Notes: generated from the sequence alone by a model not told the origin. A stretch of 64,000 nucleotides of DNA from Sporobolomyces roseus (GCA_016617785.1 JADILM010000009.1:186001-250000); one strand, 5' to 3'; counted from the stretch's first letter, positions 22,882 through 35,350 are shown. A program made the numbers and translations.

Positions 22882-23485
22882 TTAAGCTACTTCCAAGAGA
22901 GAGATTTCAGTGCTCACCCTTCCCATCATCCCCTTCTTCCCATCCCCTTCGATCCTCTTGTAAGCCTCGTCCAATTTCTCCCTCAAAACCATTTTCTCTC
23001 TCTCATCTCTCCAATTACCCAACATACTATCCCTCCTCTTCCTCGTCTTTCCACCCCCATTCAACTCCTTCTCCTTTCCTTCACCGACTAGTACTATAGC
23101 AGGGGTCGGAGCGGAGGGAGGGAAAAGTTCTGCGAGTGAGGGAAGATCGGAAAAGGTCGAGAATTGACCGCCTGAAGGTAAGGGGGGTAGAGGGGGAGGA
23201 GAAGGAGATACTGGGTTTCTTCTGGGAGGAGCGACGCTTGAAAGAGAATTTGGATAGTGAAGAGAAACGGGAAGAGGTCGAACGGATTGAGGCAGGTTTC
23301 GAACCGGTTTGTGAGGGGAACGAGCTGGAGGTAGGGGAGGTTTGAGTGGTCGAGGCGATAGATGAGTAAGGTGAATTGGCGCAGGTGAGAGAAGAGGTCG
23401 AGGATTCTTTACGAGGACGAGGTCGAAAATCGAGAAGAGGAGATTCGTGAATCGCTAGATAACCTCCCTTGTCAAGAGCAGTCTG
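22882..23485 (-). CDS. C-terminal coding segment of an unrecognised gene, possibly a gene relic
   Basis: I do not recognise the product. Two exons read coherently on the minus strand. The first (about 23485-23212) reads TALDKGGYLAIHESPLLDF, then RPRPRKESSTSSLTC and FKRRSSQKKP. A 40-nt GT-AG intron (23211-23172) follows, then SGQFSTFSDLPSLAELF, PAIVLVGEGKEKELNGGGK and REKMVLREKLDEAYKRIE to a stop at 22882. The C-terminal part is charged and helical in character. A TAG lies directly before the first exon, so an acceptor must be there, but I could not find upstream exons between 23490 and 24130. It may be the surviving 3' end of a gene disrupted by island rearrangement, or a gene whose upstream exons I failed to see. 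Confidence 0.4.
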
Positions 23486-24359
23486 CTACATACGACCGCC
23501 GACGTGACGCATCCTTCCCATTCGACATTGCATGCCAATCGAGCAAAAGCACACACCCGCTTCGACTTGCGACGCAAGCGTCGACTGGTTTCTGCTCATG
23601 TTCAAGCGAGTCCTTCGTTCTCGAGACAGCCGGCGGCGCAAGACGATTCGTTCTGGTTCGAAAAGACAGTACAAGTTGTAGCGCCAGATTGAGAGTCGGA
23701 CAGCGAGGACTGCACGAGTCTGTCATCGAAGATGCGAATTCAAAGCTTGAGGAGTTAGAACTGAAGAATTGTCGTGCGCAGCTATCTCTCGATGTTGTGC
23801 TTGGTTCCCTGTGAGCACGAAATCAAGATCAGCCATTCTCTTCGAGCGTATAGCTGAAGGCGAGGGGAGAAAACTCACATTTCGTCGAATCTCCCGCATG
23901 TCACTCTCGAAGGAGCCCGTTTCGTCTGTCCACCTCAACCATCCTAATGAGAGCAACATTCCGCGCTCATCGCCTTTGCGCACTTCGAATAGGAAGAGAC
24001 ACGAGTTCCATCCAAGTTTACATCGTTCCCTCTCTTTGCTATCCTACGATCGGGACGTTATCCGTCTCCCGAGTATCTTGAATATTCTCATTGCGTTTGA
24101 GCGTGTGGTAGAAAAGGGCGAGGGAGCTGAGTGAGTGGAAGAGGGGGAGAAATGGAGGAGAGCGAGGAAGAGGAAGTCTGTTTTCTTCGCGATGAGGCGT
24201 GTTTCTGCTAGCGAGAGCGTGTATTGAAGTCCTGTGACTGAATGGAGACCGCGCTAGAGATAGTCTGAGCAGTGTGTTGAGAGAAGAAGAGGAGTTCGCT
24301 CTCTTTCCTTTCTTCCCTTCACTTTCCCGCTACCAAACTCCACTAAGAGCTCCAGAAAG
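23486..24359. other. Spacer upstream of F-box gene E1
   Basis: About 870 nt without a convincing gene. Overlapping open frames exist on both strands (for example plus 23769-24134) but lack recognisable motifs or plausible splice partners. It includes the presumed promoter and leader of gene E1. Confidence 0.3.
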
Positions 24360-25896
24360 ATGGTAGACTTCAACACACTTCCTCTGGAGATCAAGCGAAT
24401 GATCGCAAAGCAAGCACACTACTCAGACGATCATTATCGAAGGAGAACCGGGAAACCCTCTGTCGCTTCAAAGGAACAGCTCAGAGGACAGGCAGTTCCT
24501 TGCCTAGCTCTGGTCAATAAGGAAATGAGGAGGGCTTGCTTGAGGTGGCTCATTTGCGTGAGTCGAGATTTCGTGGTCCAGTGTTCGAATTCGAACGTCT
24601 CGACTAATCGCTTGTCACGTTCAACGCAAACAGAAAGTCAAATCAAGCAAAGTCAAAGACGAAATGTTCGAGTACCATATCCTCCCGTCGTCAGAGCTTG
24701 CTAGCTACGTTACCTCGTTCGAATTCGAAAACAAAGTCAACCTGGAAAGAATCGCCTTCATCGTTCTTTACGTCCTCCCACGTCTACTGAACCTTCGTCG
24801 CATCACCATTCACGACCAAAACTTCTTCTCGCCCTTCGCCGATCCTATCGGACTCGCGCTCGAGCAAGACTGGACACGGGAAAAGTTCGTTTGGGGAAAA
24901 TTGCTCGAAATCGCTGGTCGGGTCCACAAGCTACATTTTACCTTCTCCGATGTCGATCAGATCGAGGCTCTCGTAGCGGCAGCTTCTGGAACTCTACGCA
25001 CTCTTGACCTTCGCCCTCTCCAAGATTGTCCTCCGCTTTCTTCGCAAGATAGTCCCATTCTTTCGGTTCTCGATCAGTGCTCTTCACTTCGTCATCTCAA
25101 ACTACGAATCTCTCCCCAGTCCAATACTTCTACCCCCACTTCTGTCATACACGAGACAGCTCTCTCCCACACTTACGCTTTTCGAAACACGCTCACGATT
25201 CTCGATATCTGCACCGTTCAGAAGCGCACGCTTTCAAGATCCGCATTCGACATCTCTACCCTTCAATTCGCCTCTCTCTTCCCCGGACTTCTCGACCTCC
25301 ATCTCTGCACCCAAACTTTCCACTTCAACGAGTCAGAGAGTACTCCACTTCAAACTCTCAGCTTCCCCTCTCTTCTTCGTTTCGACCTCGAGCTGCAAGC
25401 GATTGGAGCTAGTGTTGGAGTCCTCAAGCGAATGATGATGCCTCGAATCCGACTCCTCTACCTTCATCTCGGAGACTCGAACAACTTGGCTCAATCAGTT
25501 CATCAGAATCCCTCCCATCTTCTCGCTCTCGCCAATCAAGTCAAGCACCTCGAGTCTACCCTGCAGACCGTCCAGCTACGCTCGAAAACGGGTCTCTACT
25601 CTCCCTTCCTGACTCTCTTCATCGACATTCTCTCTCCCCATTCTTTCGAAATCCTCACGACTTGGGATCAAGGTGAAGCGGAATCTCTCGTCGACATCGG
25701 TGGAGCTGGAGACGAGTCCTTACTACCTCCTCGTGAGAAGTTGTTGAGTGGATTGATCGAGGGAAGTAAAGAGTTGATCGAATGGGCGAAAGAGAGGATC
25801 GAGGAAATAGAGGAAACGAAGGACTCGAGTGGAGCTAGGCAAGTGTACAAGGCCTTGAAGAATGTCAAAGAATTGAGGAAATGGTTGAAGGAATAG
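24360..25896 (+). CDS. F-box/LRR-like protein E1
   Basis: This is the first of nine related genes. The start at 24360 gives MVDFNTLPLEIKRMIAKQAH, an F-box-like opening (LPxEIxxxI), followed by VPCLALVNKEMRRACLRWLI. An intron of about 75 nt then joins to VKSSKVKDEMFEYHIL. The body is irregular leucine-rich repeats (IVLYVLPRLLNLRRITI; LFPGLLDLHLCTQTF; MPRIRLLYLHLGDSNN), giving about 485 residues in all. It ends ALKNVKELRKWLKE, the family tail. The likely role is an SCF-type adaptor choosing substrates for ubiquitination, inferred from the fold only. The F-box is weak by eye, so a plain LRR protein is the alternative. It is adjacent to MYND gene B and followed by E2 and E3 in tandem. Confidence 0.68.
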
Positions 25897-26515
25897 TAGC
25901 TCGAATCAACGTCGTTTCGGAATCGGGAGTTTGCGAACATTTGTAATCCCTTGCAATGTTTCGGTTTCGCTACGAGAGTATTTCCCTTCGACAGTGTTTT
26001 CCACTCAGATCTTTTAGCTAGACGTAGCTTTGAGACTCGCCGATATCATGCGCGGAAACGTGCAGAATTTTGCGAACTCTCTTTCTGCTCTCACCGAAAA
26101 CTGCTTCTCACTTCGACTTTGCTCTGGTCGCCCAAATTTCCGCTCAAGCCAAGTTACAGCTACGATCTCCACTGCACAAGTTATCTCAATCGTACAAGGT
26201 GAGTTCGCTTTGTTCAGATGCGATTCGAAGGGGGAAAAGTTGGAAGAGCGAGATGTCAACGAGGACTAGCTAGAGATGCACGAGGGTAGTAAGGTGGTCC
26301 GGTAGATAGTCTGAGTACTTGCTGAGCTAGTCAGTGTACCGTTAGGAGTAATCTTCGCTGTTCTTTTTCCTCATCGTCAATTTTGATCTCGAACTCTGTG
26401 CAGTTAGCTGACGCTGCTCTCTCCTTGCCCGAACAGACCATCACGGTCTCGAATCTGTCCTAGAGCTATTCTACTGCTCGCCTCATCACTCTCACGACCC
26501 TTTTTGAGTCTCGAA
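25897..26515. other. Spacer/leader upstream of E2
   Basis: This stretch resembles the spacer before E3 (about 28060-28765). Both contain a TCAAGGTGAGT- or ACAAGGTGAGTTCG-type donor followed by a GGGGGAAA(A)GTTGGA-GAGCGAG block (about 26228-26255 and 28432-28455). It probably holds a spliced 5' UTR duplicated with the gene. No extra protein gene is seen. Confidence 0.4.
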
Positions 26516-28053
26516 ATGTCGTTCAACTCGCTACCCACTGAGATCAAACAACTCGTAGTCTCGCACATTCATCAGACGGATCTCAAATGGAACAATCGTC
26601 AAGTTGGATTTAGAGCTGCGGGTAGTACGCCGCCATACGTTGATTTGAGCATCAGAGGCATCGATACTTTTTCGAAAGTTCGTAAAGAATGTCGACAGCT
26701 TTCCTTGCGCTACGTGATCAACGTCAGTTCTACCTTTCACGTCACTCCAAATATCCCCTGTCGCGACTACTGACTCGAGCCATGCCCTCCTAGACCCTCA
26801 AAGCTTCGAAAGCGCAAGATCCCATCTTCGATAGCTCGATTCTAGGTCACTCTCAAGCCGACCTGATCACAACTTTTGAGATCGAACAATACACTACACT
26901 CGAAACACTTTCGTTCATCGTACAATACATCCTCCCTCGCTTGCCGAATCTCCGACGAATCTGCTTCACTCACGATCAACCACTTTCGATCCTATCGCCA
27001 GTCGAAAGCCCTTCTGACAGGGCGTGGGATCGACAACCTTTCGTACTCCGAACGTTCGTCGACTTCGCGAGGAAGAACATCTCGGAATGGGATGTCGATT
27101 TCTCGCCCGGAATCGACCTCGCTTCTCTCGTTTTCTCGAGTCCCTCGAATCTCAAATGTCTCACTCTACGTTCGAGCCATCAATATCATAGCTACGTTCT
27201 CGAGACCGCCGACTCTTCCCTCGCCGCTCTCCTCATGAAGTGTACTTCCCTCGAAACTCTCAAACTTGTATCTCGCGCATCCCGCACTCCAGCCTACCCG
27301 ACTCTCCCTCTCTTCCACCCGCTCGTCCTTTCCGCTCGATACCCCTGCTATCACACCCTCACTTCCCTATCGCTCGTCGTCGGAAGCACAACCAGGCTTT
27401 ACATCGACATTTCAGCTCTCCTATTCGCAAGCCAGTTTCATCTCCTCACGCATCTCCATCTCGAAGGCCCTCTCTCGATCACACTCCCTGTCGATTCAGG
27501 CAAGCCTGACCTGTCTCGACTTGTCCACCTCGAACTCGTCGTCGAAGATCTGGAATCGGTCGAAAACGTTTTGGATTCTGTCACGCTACCTCAAATCCGA
27601 CGTATCGATGTATCCTTCAGCGACTCAACTGGTCTTGCTCAAGATGCTCACGACTATCCCTCATTCCTGCGCGATATCGCTCGTCACGTTCTCGCTTTCT
27701 CCGAAACCTTACGACACCTCTCCTTCGACTCATCGATCGGTTTCTATCAGCCCGATCTCAATCGTTTTCTTGCTTACATCGAACACAGCTCGATCAAAGT
27801 CGAAACCAATTGGCCACAAGGAGAAGCGGAAATGGTTGGCCTCTCGACTCGTCGACTCCTCCACTCGAACTACCAAGCATACCCTCCCACCTCCGTGCTG
27901 TTGAATGCAGTCAGTGGAAATCTACGAGAGACGGGAACATGGATCACGAGAAAAGCGGAAGAGATTGAGAATGAGGGCGATTTGAACGGTGCGACGAAAT
28001 TGGTTGGCGCTTTGAAACAGGTTCAGGAGTTGAGGGACTGGTACGAGGTATGA
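26516..28053 (+). CDS. F-box/LRR-like protein E2
   Basis: The second copy in the E tandem. The start at 26516 gives MSFNSLPTEIKQLVVSHIHQTD, then a Val/Arg-rich piece ending CRQLSLRYVIN. A GT-AG intron ends before TLKASKAQDPIFDSSIL, at the same place as in E1 and E3. The LRR-like body includes FIVQYILPRLPNLRRICF, NISEWDVDFSPGIDL, MKCTSLETLKLVSRAS and LVHLELVVEDLESVENVL. NISEWDV recurs in E3 and as WDIKL or WDITL in the F genes. It ends GALKQVQELRDWYEV, a slightly degenerate form of the family tail. Predicted substrate receptor of an SCF ligase, by inference. Confidence 0.7.
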
Positions 28054-28765
28054 GGGAGAGGAAGCTTGGAGACGATTGATGCTGTAATTGGCGGGAGAAC
28101 AAGGGGAGCATCGGAAGTAACGAACTTGAGAACGACTTAGGAAATCCGAAGTGTGTAGAACTCGCTTTGATTTGGCAATACAGACGAGGATGGCTCTAAG
28201 CCTTTCGTTCTTCGCACGTTGCGTTAGAGAGTGAGGGTATCGAGGTGAATTTGTGCGAAGCCTTGACTTGGTCGAATTTTCTTGCTCCTCTGCCAACTTC
28301 GACTTTCACTTCAACACGCTCAGATCGTCTCCGACTTTCGCTCCGATCGAGGAGTAGCTCTAATACGACTATCACACTCACAAGAATCCCTCAAGGTGAG
28401 TCAAACGGCTGTCATCACGGATCAAAGTTTGGGGGGAAAGTTGGAGGAGCGAGTGAGCGTCAACAACGCGTCGGAGGACCGCCGTTACTGAAATAGATGA
28501 ATTCAGAGTCTATATGGGATACTCTATGAGGTACTCACGGGTCCTCAACAGCTCTTGTCGCTGTTCATCGACACTCACCTCAATCTTGATCTTACACCGC
28601 TGCAGCGAGCTGACTGGACATTCTGTTGCTCTCGATAGACTGTTGTACTTTTCGGACACTCTTGAAACTTTCCAAAAGAACGCGGTTAGTCTGATACAAC
28701 GTTTGTACACTCCCTTCCGAATTTTCGAATTTCCGCTCACTTCGTTTCTCCTTCCATGGTAGATC
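28054..28765. other. Spacer/leader upstream of E3
   Basis: About 710 nt, related to the spacer before E2 as described there. It has short frames on both strands without motifs. No gene is called. Confidence 0.35.
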
Positions 28766-30245
28766 ATGAGCTTCAACAAGCTTCCGACCGAAATTCAACA
28801 GCTGATTGTCCGTCATATCGGTCAGGCAGACTGCAACTATCGGCGGCGGAAGGAAGAAGGGATTGCAGGGATGACGTCCAAACTGAAGAGCAGGCCTTGG
28901 GGGAGGACTGCAGAGGCGTTCTCGAGGGTCAGCAAAGGATGCAGACAGCTGGCGTTACCATACGTGATCAATGTATGTCCTCTTCTCGTAGCAAGCCCCT
29001 TTACGCTGCAGCTGATCTCTTCTCGTTCTTCATTTTTGCTGGTGCTTTCCACAGACCCTCCGAGCTTCGAAAGCGAAAGATCAGGTGTTCGAAGACTACA
29101 TTCTCCATACCTCGACAATGAATGCAATCACCACATTTGTGGTCGACCTTTCCTCTTTCGACCAAACTTTCTCTCTCATCATTCTCTATATACTCCCTCA
29201 GCTCTCAAATCTTCGTCGCCTAGTCATTCCCGACATCTCGCTCTTGATGAAGTTCGAACCGACCATGGATTCCAAATTCGACAAGATCGCTCGCAACATT
29301 TCGGAATGGGACGTCAACTTTGCGGAAGATCTCGAATGGTACGAACGGCGCGTCTTTACAAATCCATCAGCAATTCGCTCACTTACAGTTGCGACCGATT
29401 CGGACAAGGACTACCGGCTTCTCGGTTCGGAATCGACTTCGTTCTCTGCCCAACTCGCCCGCTGTTCTTCCCTCAGAAACCTCAAGCTTCAGTTCAACAA
29501 TCATGGTACCACTGCAGAGTACGATATCTGCCATCAACACTCGCTCTCTCAGTCTTACGCCTTCCGCCAAACCCTCACTTCACTCGACCTCTCCTTCACA
29601 TTCGACAACGAAACCGCACTCGAATTCGACGACGTCTCAGTCCTCCGATTCGCTTCACTCTTCCCGAACCTTCGTCACCTCCGGCTCATGGGACTCAACT
29701 TTTCGTCCAACGAAGCCCAAGAAGCTCTCCAATTCGCCGAACTCGTTCAGCTCGAATTACTGGGATTGGACGACGTGGAGGCAGTGATCCCGTTCCTCGC
29801 TGGCAAGACGATCCCGAAGTTGAAGCAACTCGAACTGGGAATGGTGCCCTACTTCGATTTGGCCAATGATGTCTGCCAATGCGATTCTCTGTCCAACATT
29901 GCCGATGCACTCAAGCAATCACTGCCGACTCTCACATCGCTCAGGCTTCATCACAACGAAGGGGCCTTTGCGAATCATATTTGGGAGCTCAAGGATAGGT
30001 TGTACTGTACCGTGGAAACGTCTTGGAGAGAGGGAATATCTGAAGATCTGCACCCGTACGACTTCGGAGGCAGGGATACCGCTGAGATTGCGTTAGACGG
30101 ACTCGGAGGGGCGGTCGAGGATATCGTGGATTGGACCGAGGAAACGTACAAGAGACTCGTTAGACAGAGGGATGTTACCGGGTTGAGGGGTCTGTGGAAG
30201 GAATTGAGAGGGCTTCAGGAGTATCGGAAATGGATGGAGGATTGA
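28766..30245 (+). CDS. F-box/LRR-like protein E3
   Basis: The third E copy. The start at 28766 gives MSFNKLPTEIQQLIVRHIGQAD, then FSRVSKGCRQLALPYVIN. An intron (about 28973-29056) precedes TLRASKAKDQVFEDYIL. The body reads IILYILPQLSNLRRLVI, ARNISEWDVNFAEDL, ARCSSLRNLKLQFNN and LRFASLFPNLRHLRLMGL, a leucine-rich pattern. The frame is open to the tail KELRGLQEYRKWMED at 30245. It is close in layout to E2, so the pair looks like a tandem duplication. It lies 600 nt upstream of MYND gene C, so the E tandem is bracketed by MYND pairs. Confidence 0.7.
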
Positions 30246-30439
30246 GCTCAGAAGGCGTGGTATCGGAGTTGATCTGAAGCTGGTGAAAAGAGCCAGTCAA
30301 AACGGTGAGTTTCCCCATTTCTCTCTCTCTCTCCGGTAACTCTCAGCTTTGCTGACTCTTCTCTCGGTTCTCGTTCACTCTCTCCTTTTCGCTGATACTC
30401 GTGACTGATGGATAGCACAAGGAGTCACTCTTTCTCTCC

Positions 30440-30792
30440 GCGACACTCGTCAATCGTTATGAATTGTTTAAGCGAAACGAGGAGGAATTTGCGAAAGTCC
30501 GCAAAGAGGGAGGGCACGAGGAGAGCGAGGCGGCTGCGAAGGGAGCAGGGAACAACGTAGAAGGGGAAAGCAGTAGATATCAAGGTGGAAAGCAGGGTCT
30601 TTCGTTTCGCTCAGGTGAGCGAGAGAGACTAAATGATCGGGAGAGGACTTTCGACGCTACGCTTTGCTTCTTCTCTACTTCCATCCTCTCTGCTCTCGTC
30701 CTATCCCTGCTCACTCTCATTCGACAACATCCCAAAACTTGTATTGCGATTCGGAAAGTCCGGACAGCTCACGCCTCCTCGAATTTCCCTCT
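30440..30792 (+). repeat. Upstream repeat of MYND pair C-D, copy 2
   Basis: The partner of 17520-17875, with the same order of landmarks (ACTCGTCAATC, KEGGxEES-coding purine-rich part, AGGTGAGCGAGAGAG, ACGCTACGCTTTGCTTC, CGATTCGGAAAGTCCGGACA). It ends about 55 nt before the start of MYND gene C. Its presence before both A and C suggests that the A-B and C-D pairs arose by block duplication. Confidence 0.75.
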
Positions 30793-30846
30793 CTCTCTCT
30801 CTCCTCTTCTTCTTCTCCCCTCCTTCACCTCGCTCTTCACGCTCGA

Positions 30847-32997
30847 ATGCCCCGCAAGAACAAGAGCAAGAAGCTCACTCAATCATCGACACCTTCTGCA
30901 GCTCCTGCGCCCTCAAAGGGAGACACCTCATCACTTCCCTCAGGCTTCAAATCGCTCCCGCTCGAAGTCGCCCTGTATACCCAGATCCCGGGACTTGACT
31001 TTACTCCCGCCGATGCTGTATTGAAGCCAGTCGAGTGTTATGGTAAGGTAGACTCTAAAACTTGTAAGTTGAATCTTTCTTTCCGTCAAAATCATGAAAC
31101 CATGCTAATGGTACCCTTTGCGAAACATGTTAGGGGAAGACGTTGTCGAGACAGAGCTCATGCGTCTATTCTTCGCAGAAGGCGCTCGTGCGCCAGTCGA
31201 AGAAATCGAGGACAGCCTCAGTCAGTTCTCTCTCTCTTTGTGCCCCCACCTGCCTTGCTCTGCTGAAGCTTTGTTGAGAGTGGTCACAGACGAATCCATG
31301 CTCGCCAATATTTATGCTCACGGTCGACGCATCTCTCGCTCACACACCGACCTGGCTCGCGCACTCCTCGAAAACGATCACTCTGGAGGTACGTTCGAAG
31401 TCTGGTGGCATGAGATGGCGGACAAGTCGGGAAGAGAGTTCCTCGTCCGTAAAGCTCTCGAACATGCGGCTCTCGTCTGTGGTGGACCTGTCGGCGCAAC
31501 CGAAGAAGCAGGAGCGAGACACGTTCGACCCATGTACGTTCACAAGCTTCATCCTTGTGTTCCCGTCGTGAGCTTCATTCACTGGAGATCCTTTGCGTAG
31601 GTGCCCAGATCTCACAGTACCAAAATTGACGGAGAACAGAGGCATCGAACTAATCAAGCTCGTGCGACAAATCGTTCAGTCGGGATTGGTGTTCGAGGGG
31701 AGGAACGATGAATACTATTCAAAGATATCAGAACAGTTCGACGCGTACGAAGGGATCGATAGGAGCAACGACAGTGGTTTGCCGCAACATCGAGGAATTC
31801 GAGCAATGCAAGCTGCTCGAGTTATCGGTGAGTGCCATTCCTTTCCCACGGCGAGGATACAAGAGCATATTTGACTGATGACCTCTCATTGACAGAGCGT
31901 GAAGACTTCATCATCGCGTTCGTCGCCTTCATCCTGCGAGTCAACGTGAGATTTCCCTCTGCATTTCCTCTTCTTCACGCTCTGCAAGCTCACGCAACTC
32001 ATCAACAGGGTCTCGGTCTTGCAGACGATCATCATCTCGGAGTCCTTCTTCGCAAACCTGTACATCCTCACAATCTTCGTGGTCGTTTCGCTTCGGGTCG
32101 AGGTTTCATCGCCAAGATTGGCCATCGTCTGCCTCAATCAAACGATGGCGGATTACAAATCACTACAGCTGATCATGAACCTGAGTATATGGATCAATGT
32201 ACAACATGTGGACGAATCAAAGAAGAAGTGAAGGAGTTGGTCGAAGCGAACGAAGATCTCAAGTTCTGTCAAAAATGGTAAGCTTCACTTCACCTTCTCT
32301 ACTATTGTCGGCTGGAATCTGACTCGGCTGGCTGTACGTCATCGATAGCATCAAGCTCGACCCACCTCACCGCATCCCTTACTGCTCTCGAGATTGTCAA
32401 GTCGCCGATTTCGCTTCCCACGAACTCATTTGCGGCAAGCACTTCCGTGATCTCGGTCTGACTTTTCCCGGTCTCCTTTCGGCACCCTCCACGCCTCCTC
32501 CCTCTCTTCCTCTCCAATGGCAGATCCTTCAGTACAAGAGTCAACCTTCCGAAACTTACCCGAAAACTCTCTATCACTTCCGCTACTTCGATCAATCCAC
32601 TCCTGGTTGTACCGAAGAAGAGTATCGCAAGGATAAGAAAGCGTGGTTGAAGAAGTTCAGGTGTTATCGAATTATCGCGACCGAGGCGAACACTCTGTTC
32701 GAACAGCGTCTAGTCCGTGCTTTCCAAACCAGAGCATACGAGGATATTCAGCAATTCATCAGGTCGGTTGCAGGATCGGGATTGATGGCGTTGAAGGACT
32801 ACGTGAAGTACATCTTCCTGGGTTTGGCAAACGAGTGGAGCGTTCACATCGATGCGATTCGTCATTGGGATCAAGAAGCGGCATGTAAGCTGCTTGAGGA
32901 GTTGGAGAAGGACATTCAGCCAACTGAGGCTGAGTTTGGGATTCTCAAGATCGAAGGATGTACGGGCAAGGAGAGCTTCAGGTGTTCGACGAGCTAA
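30847..32997 (+). CDS. MYND zinc-finger protein C
   Basis: The start at 30847 gives MPRKNKSKKLTQSSTPSA, a basic N-terminus. The first intron ends so that exon 2 begins with the family motif WEDVVETELMRLFF. Next come ESMLANIYAHGRRISRSHT, the block GGTFEVWWHEMADK (intact here), CPDLTVPKLTENRGIELI and ERDFIIAFVAFILRVN. The MYND finger reads DQCTTCGRIKEEVKELV and FCQKC, then after an intron PPHRIPYCSRDCQVADF and HELICG, with all ligands present. The C-terminal part (LQWQILQYKSQPSETYPKTL; WSVHIDAIRHWDQEA) ends at 32997. About six introns match those of A, B and D in position. MYND domains act as protein-interaction zinc fingers. The remaining regions are not known to me, so function is open. Confidence 0.78.
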
Positions 32998-33232
32998 TGA
33001 ATGAAGTGTTTTTGTTGTTTTTTCGCCTCTGTTTCGCAAATTGTCAATGCACATGTCTTGTTGACTTGTGCTTCACTGTATCTCGAGAGATTCCCGCTCG
33101 TGAGTCGAGCAGATTGAGAGTCTGAGAACGAAACTTGCGAAAACTTGCGATTCACTTTCTGCGACGCTCAAGCCCTCGAGATTCCCTTGTCCTGTCCTCT
33201 CCTTTCTTCCACTTCACCTCCAGCTTTCTCAG

Positions 33233-35350
33233 ATGCCCTCAAAGAAAGGCAAGAAGCGTACCACTCCTTCAGATCAACCTCAAGCTTCTCCAATCGCTTC
33301 AGATGATCCTTCACTTGATCCCATCAAACTCCCATTCTCGATCAAAGAGGCTCATCAAGAGCCCACCAGATGTCGTGCTATGGTGTCAGCTCGTGTATGT
33401 GAGTACAATTCAACTAGCTGGTGCATGGGAGTCAAGCTCAGGTGTGTTACGTTTTCGAAAGGGGAATTGCAAGTCGAAACAGAGATGATCCGAAAGGAGA
33501 GCAAAAGGCGCAACTATGCCGACCCTACGGATGCTACACGATATCTGAGGTATCTCGGTACGTCTTGAGCTCGTCGCGAACCGTCAAGTTTGCTCGTTTG
33601 CTTAAATGATTCGTCGTTTCTACCTCTCGCTGCGTAGAAGAGTCCGCTCTCGAAGGCTTCTACGACTGTGGATTACATCTCGGGAGGAGGTTTGCAGAGA
33701 TCGCAAATTACCTCGTCGAAAGTCACGAATTCGGAGGAGATTTCGAACGCTATTGGAAGACGGTTTTGACGAAAGAGCTTCGAGAAAAGATCTTGATCGG
33801 AGGGTTCGAAGGTGCAACAAAGATCACCGGAGGTGTAAGCAAGTGCATGCGCTCCCTGTACGTTTCGAGGCACAATTCCCATCACAGTGACTGAGTTTTG
33901 ACTCTTCGTTTGAATCACTGCGATCAAGAGCGCCGGATCTCTCTGTGCCAGGATTGAACTCAGATGGTGGACAAGGCTTCGTCTGCCTTCTTCGACATAT
34001 CGTTCAATCTGGCATCGATTTCCCTGACGGTTCAGATTTCTATCCAATCATTTCCGACGTCTTCGACACATCTTACAGCATCACACGCAAGGAGAACAAG
34101 TCGTTACCCGTTCCTAGATCTGTCAGAGCAATGTGGACTGGTACTCAGACCAGTAAGTCTCTATAGCCTTTCCCGCTCAGATGTTTCGCAAAACTGAATC
34201 GACCGAATTCGGCTGTACAGATCGACACAACTACATCGCTGCCTTCGTCCTGAACGTTCTAATGAATTGTGTAAGTCTTCGAATCTTGACCCCGCTTTTC
34301 TCATCGCTAATCTGCTTCGTCTCGTCTCAGCGCTACATCACTCAAGATCACAGATCCGGAACCCAGATCAAGAAGCCTCGTGTGCCCATGGCCGACTACC
34401 TCGCTCACAGCAAGAACTTCAACAACGTACCTCCTCCTGATCCCCTTGCAGAAGCTTTCCTCAAAACCTTCGAAGCTGAAACCAAGGATGAAGAAGCAAT
34501 CAGAATTGAACGAACCCAAGTCGAATTCGAACGAAGGAATGCTCAAACTCACTTCGATTCATGCGGAGCATGTAAGAGGAGACTCGAGGAGATCCAAGGC
34601 TTGCAAAAGTTCTTGTATTGCGGTAAATGGTGAGTTTTTCGAAAGAATTGAGGAGACGAGTCACGAGCATTTCACGCTCACTCGCTCCTCTACTCCAGCA
34701 GCTCACTCAAACCGAGCCGTCGAGTACCTTACTGTTCGACGGAGTGTCAAAAGATCGATTTCAAGCACCACAAGAAGATTTGTGGACACAAATTCGAAGA
34801 TCTCGCTCTCCCTTTCGCCGGATGGGCTACTCCTCCTCCTCTCCCAGCACCTTCTATCAGCCTTCAGTGGCAGATCTCCGCTTACAAGGATCATCAAAAG
34901 AAACCTTACCCTCGCGCAATCTACCATTTCCGAATCAACGACGCTCTCCCTCCTTACCTCCGCTATCCCACAATCCCTTCTTCCCCCGATCGCAAGTGCC
35001 TACCCCTCGGAGTCGTCGAAGATGGTAAAGAGCTCGAAGAGCTATTCGAAGCAGCGTTCAAGACGAGGAATGAACAAGATATCAAACGATTCGTCCTTTC
35101 GCTATACCACAGCGGCAAACAGAACCCCGAGATCGAGGCGATCGCTCTTCGTCAACTGTCGGAGGATTGGGATATCGATCTCGAGAAGATGAGAGGATGG
35201 GTTGAGGATACGAAAGTGAGGACCAAAGCGGATGCCGATCAGGAGCTGGAGGAGATGTTGGAGCAACTCAAGGCAAGGGTCATCAGGGAGAAAGAGTCAT
35301 TTTCCCAGTGGAAGAAGGTGATGGATCCGAGTAAGAGATCGTCGAAGTAG
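33233..35350 (+). CDS. MYND zinc-finger protein D
   Basis: The best-preserved family member for comparison. The start at 33233 gives MPSKKGKKRTTPSDQPQ. The first intron must end at GAAAG before GGGAATTG, which yields WELQVETEMIRKESKRR. A nearer acceptor would shift the frame. Exon 3 encodes ESALEGFYDCGLHLGRRF and GGDFERYWKTVLTKELREK. Then come APDLSVPGLNSDGGQGFV and RHNYIAAFVLNVLMNC. The MYND finger reads CGACKRRLEEIQGLQ and LYCGKC, then RRVPYCSTECQKIDFKHHK and KICGH. The C-terminal domain (PYPRAIYHFRINDALPP; EDWDIDLEKMRGWVED) ends DPSKRSSK at 35350. It lies 235 nt after C. Localisation signals are not obvious beyond the Lys-rich N-terminus. Confidence 0.8.

Noticed and set aside
33385..33450. 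Reading MYND gene D straight through its first intron, or splicing to the nearest AG at about 33441
   Set aside because: Comparison with A, B and C shows exon 2 must begin W-E, which requires the acceptor at GAAAG before GGGAATTG. The nearer AG gives a frameshift and an early stop.
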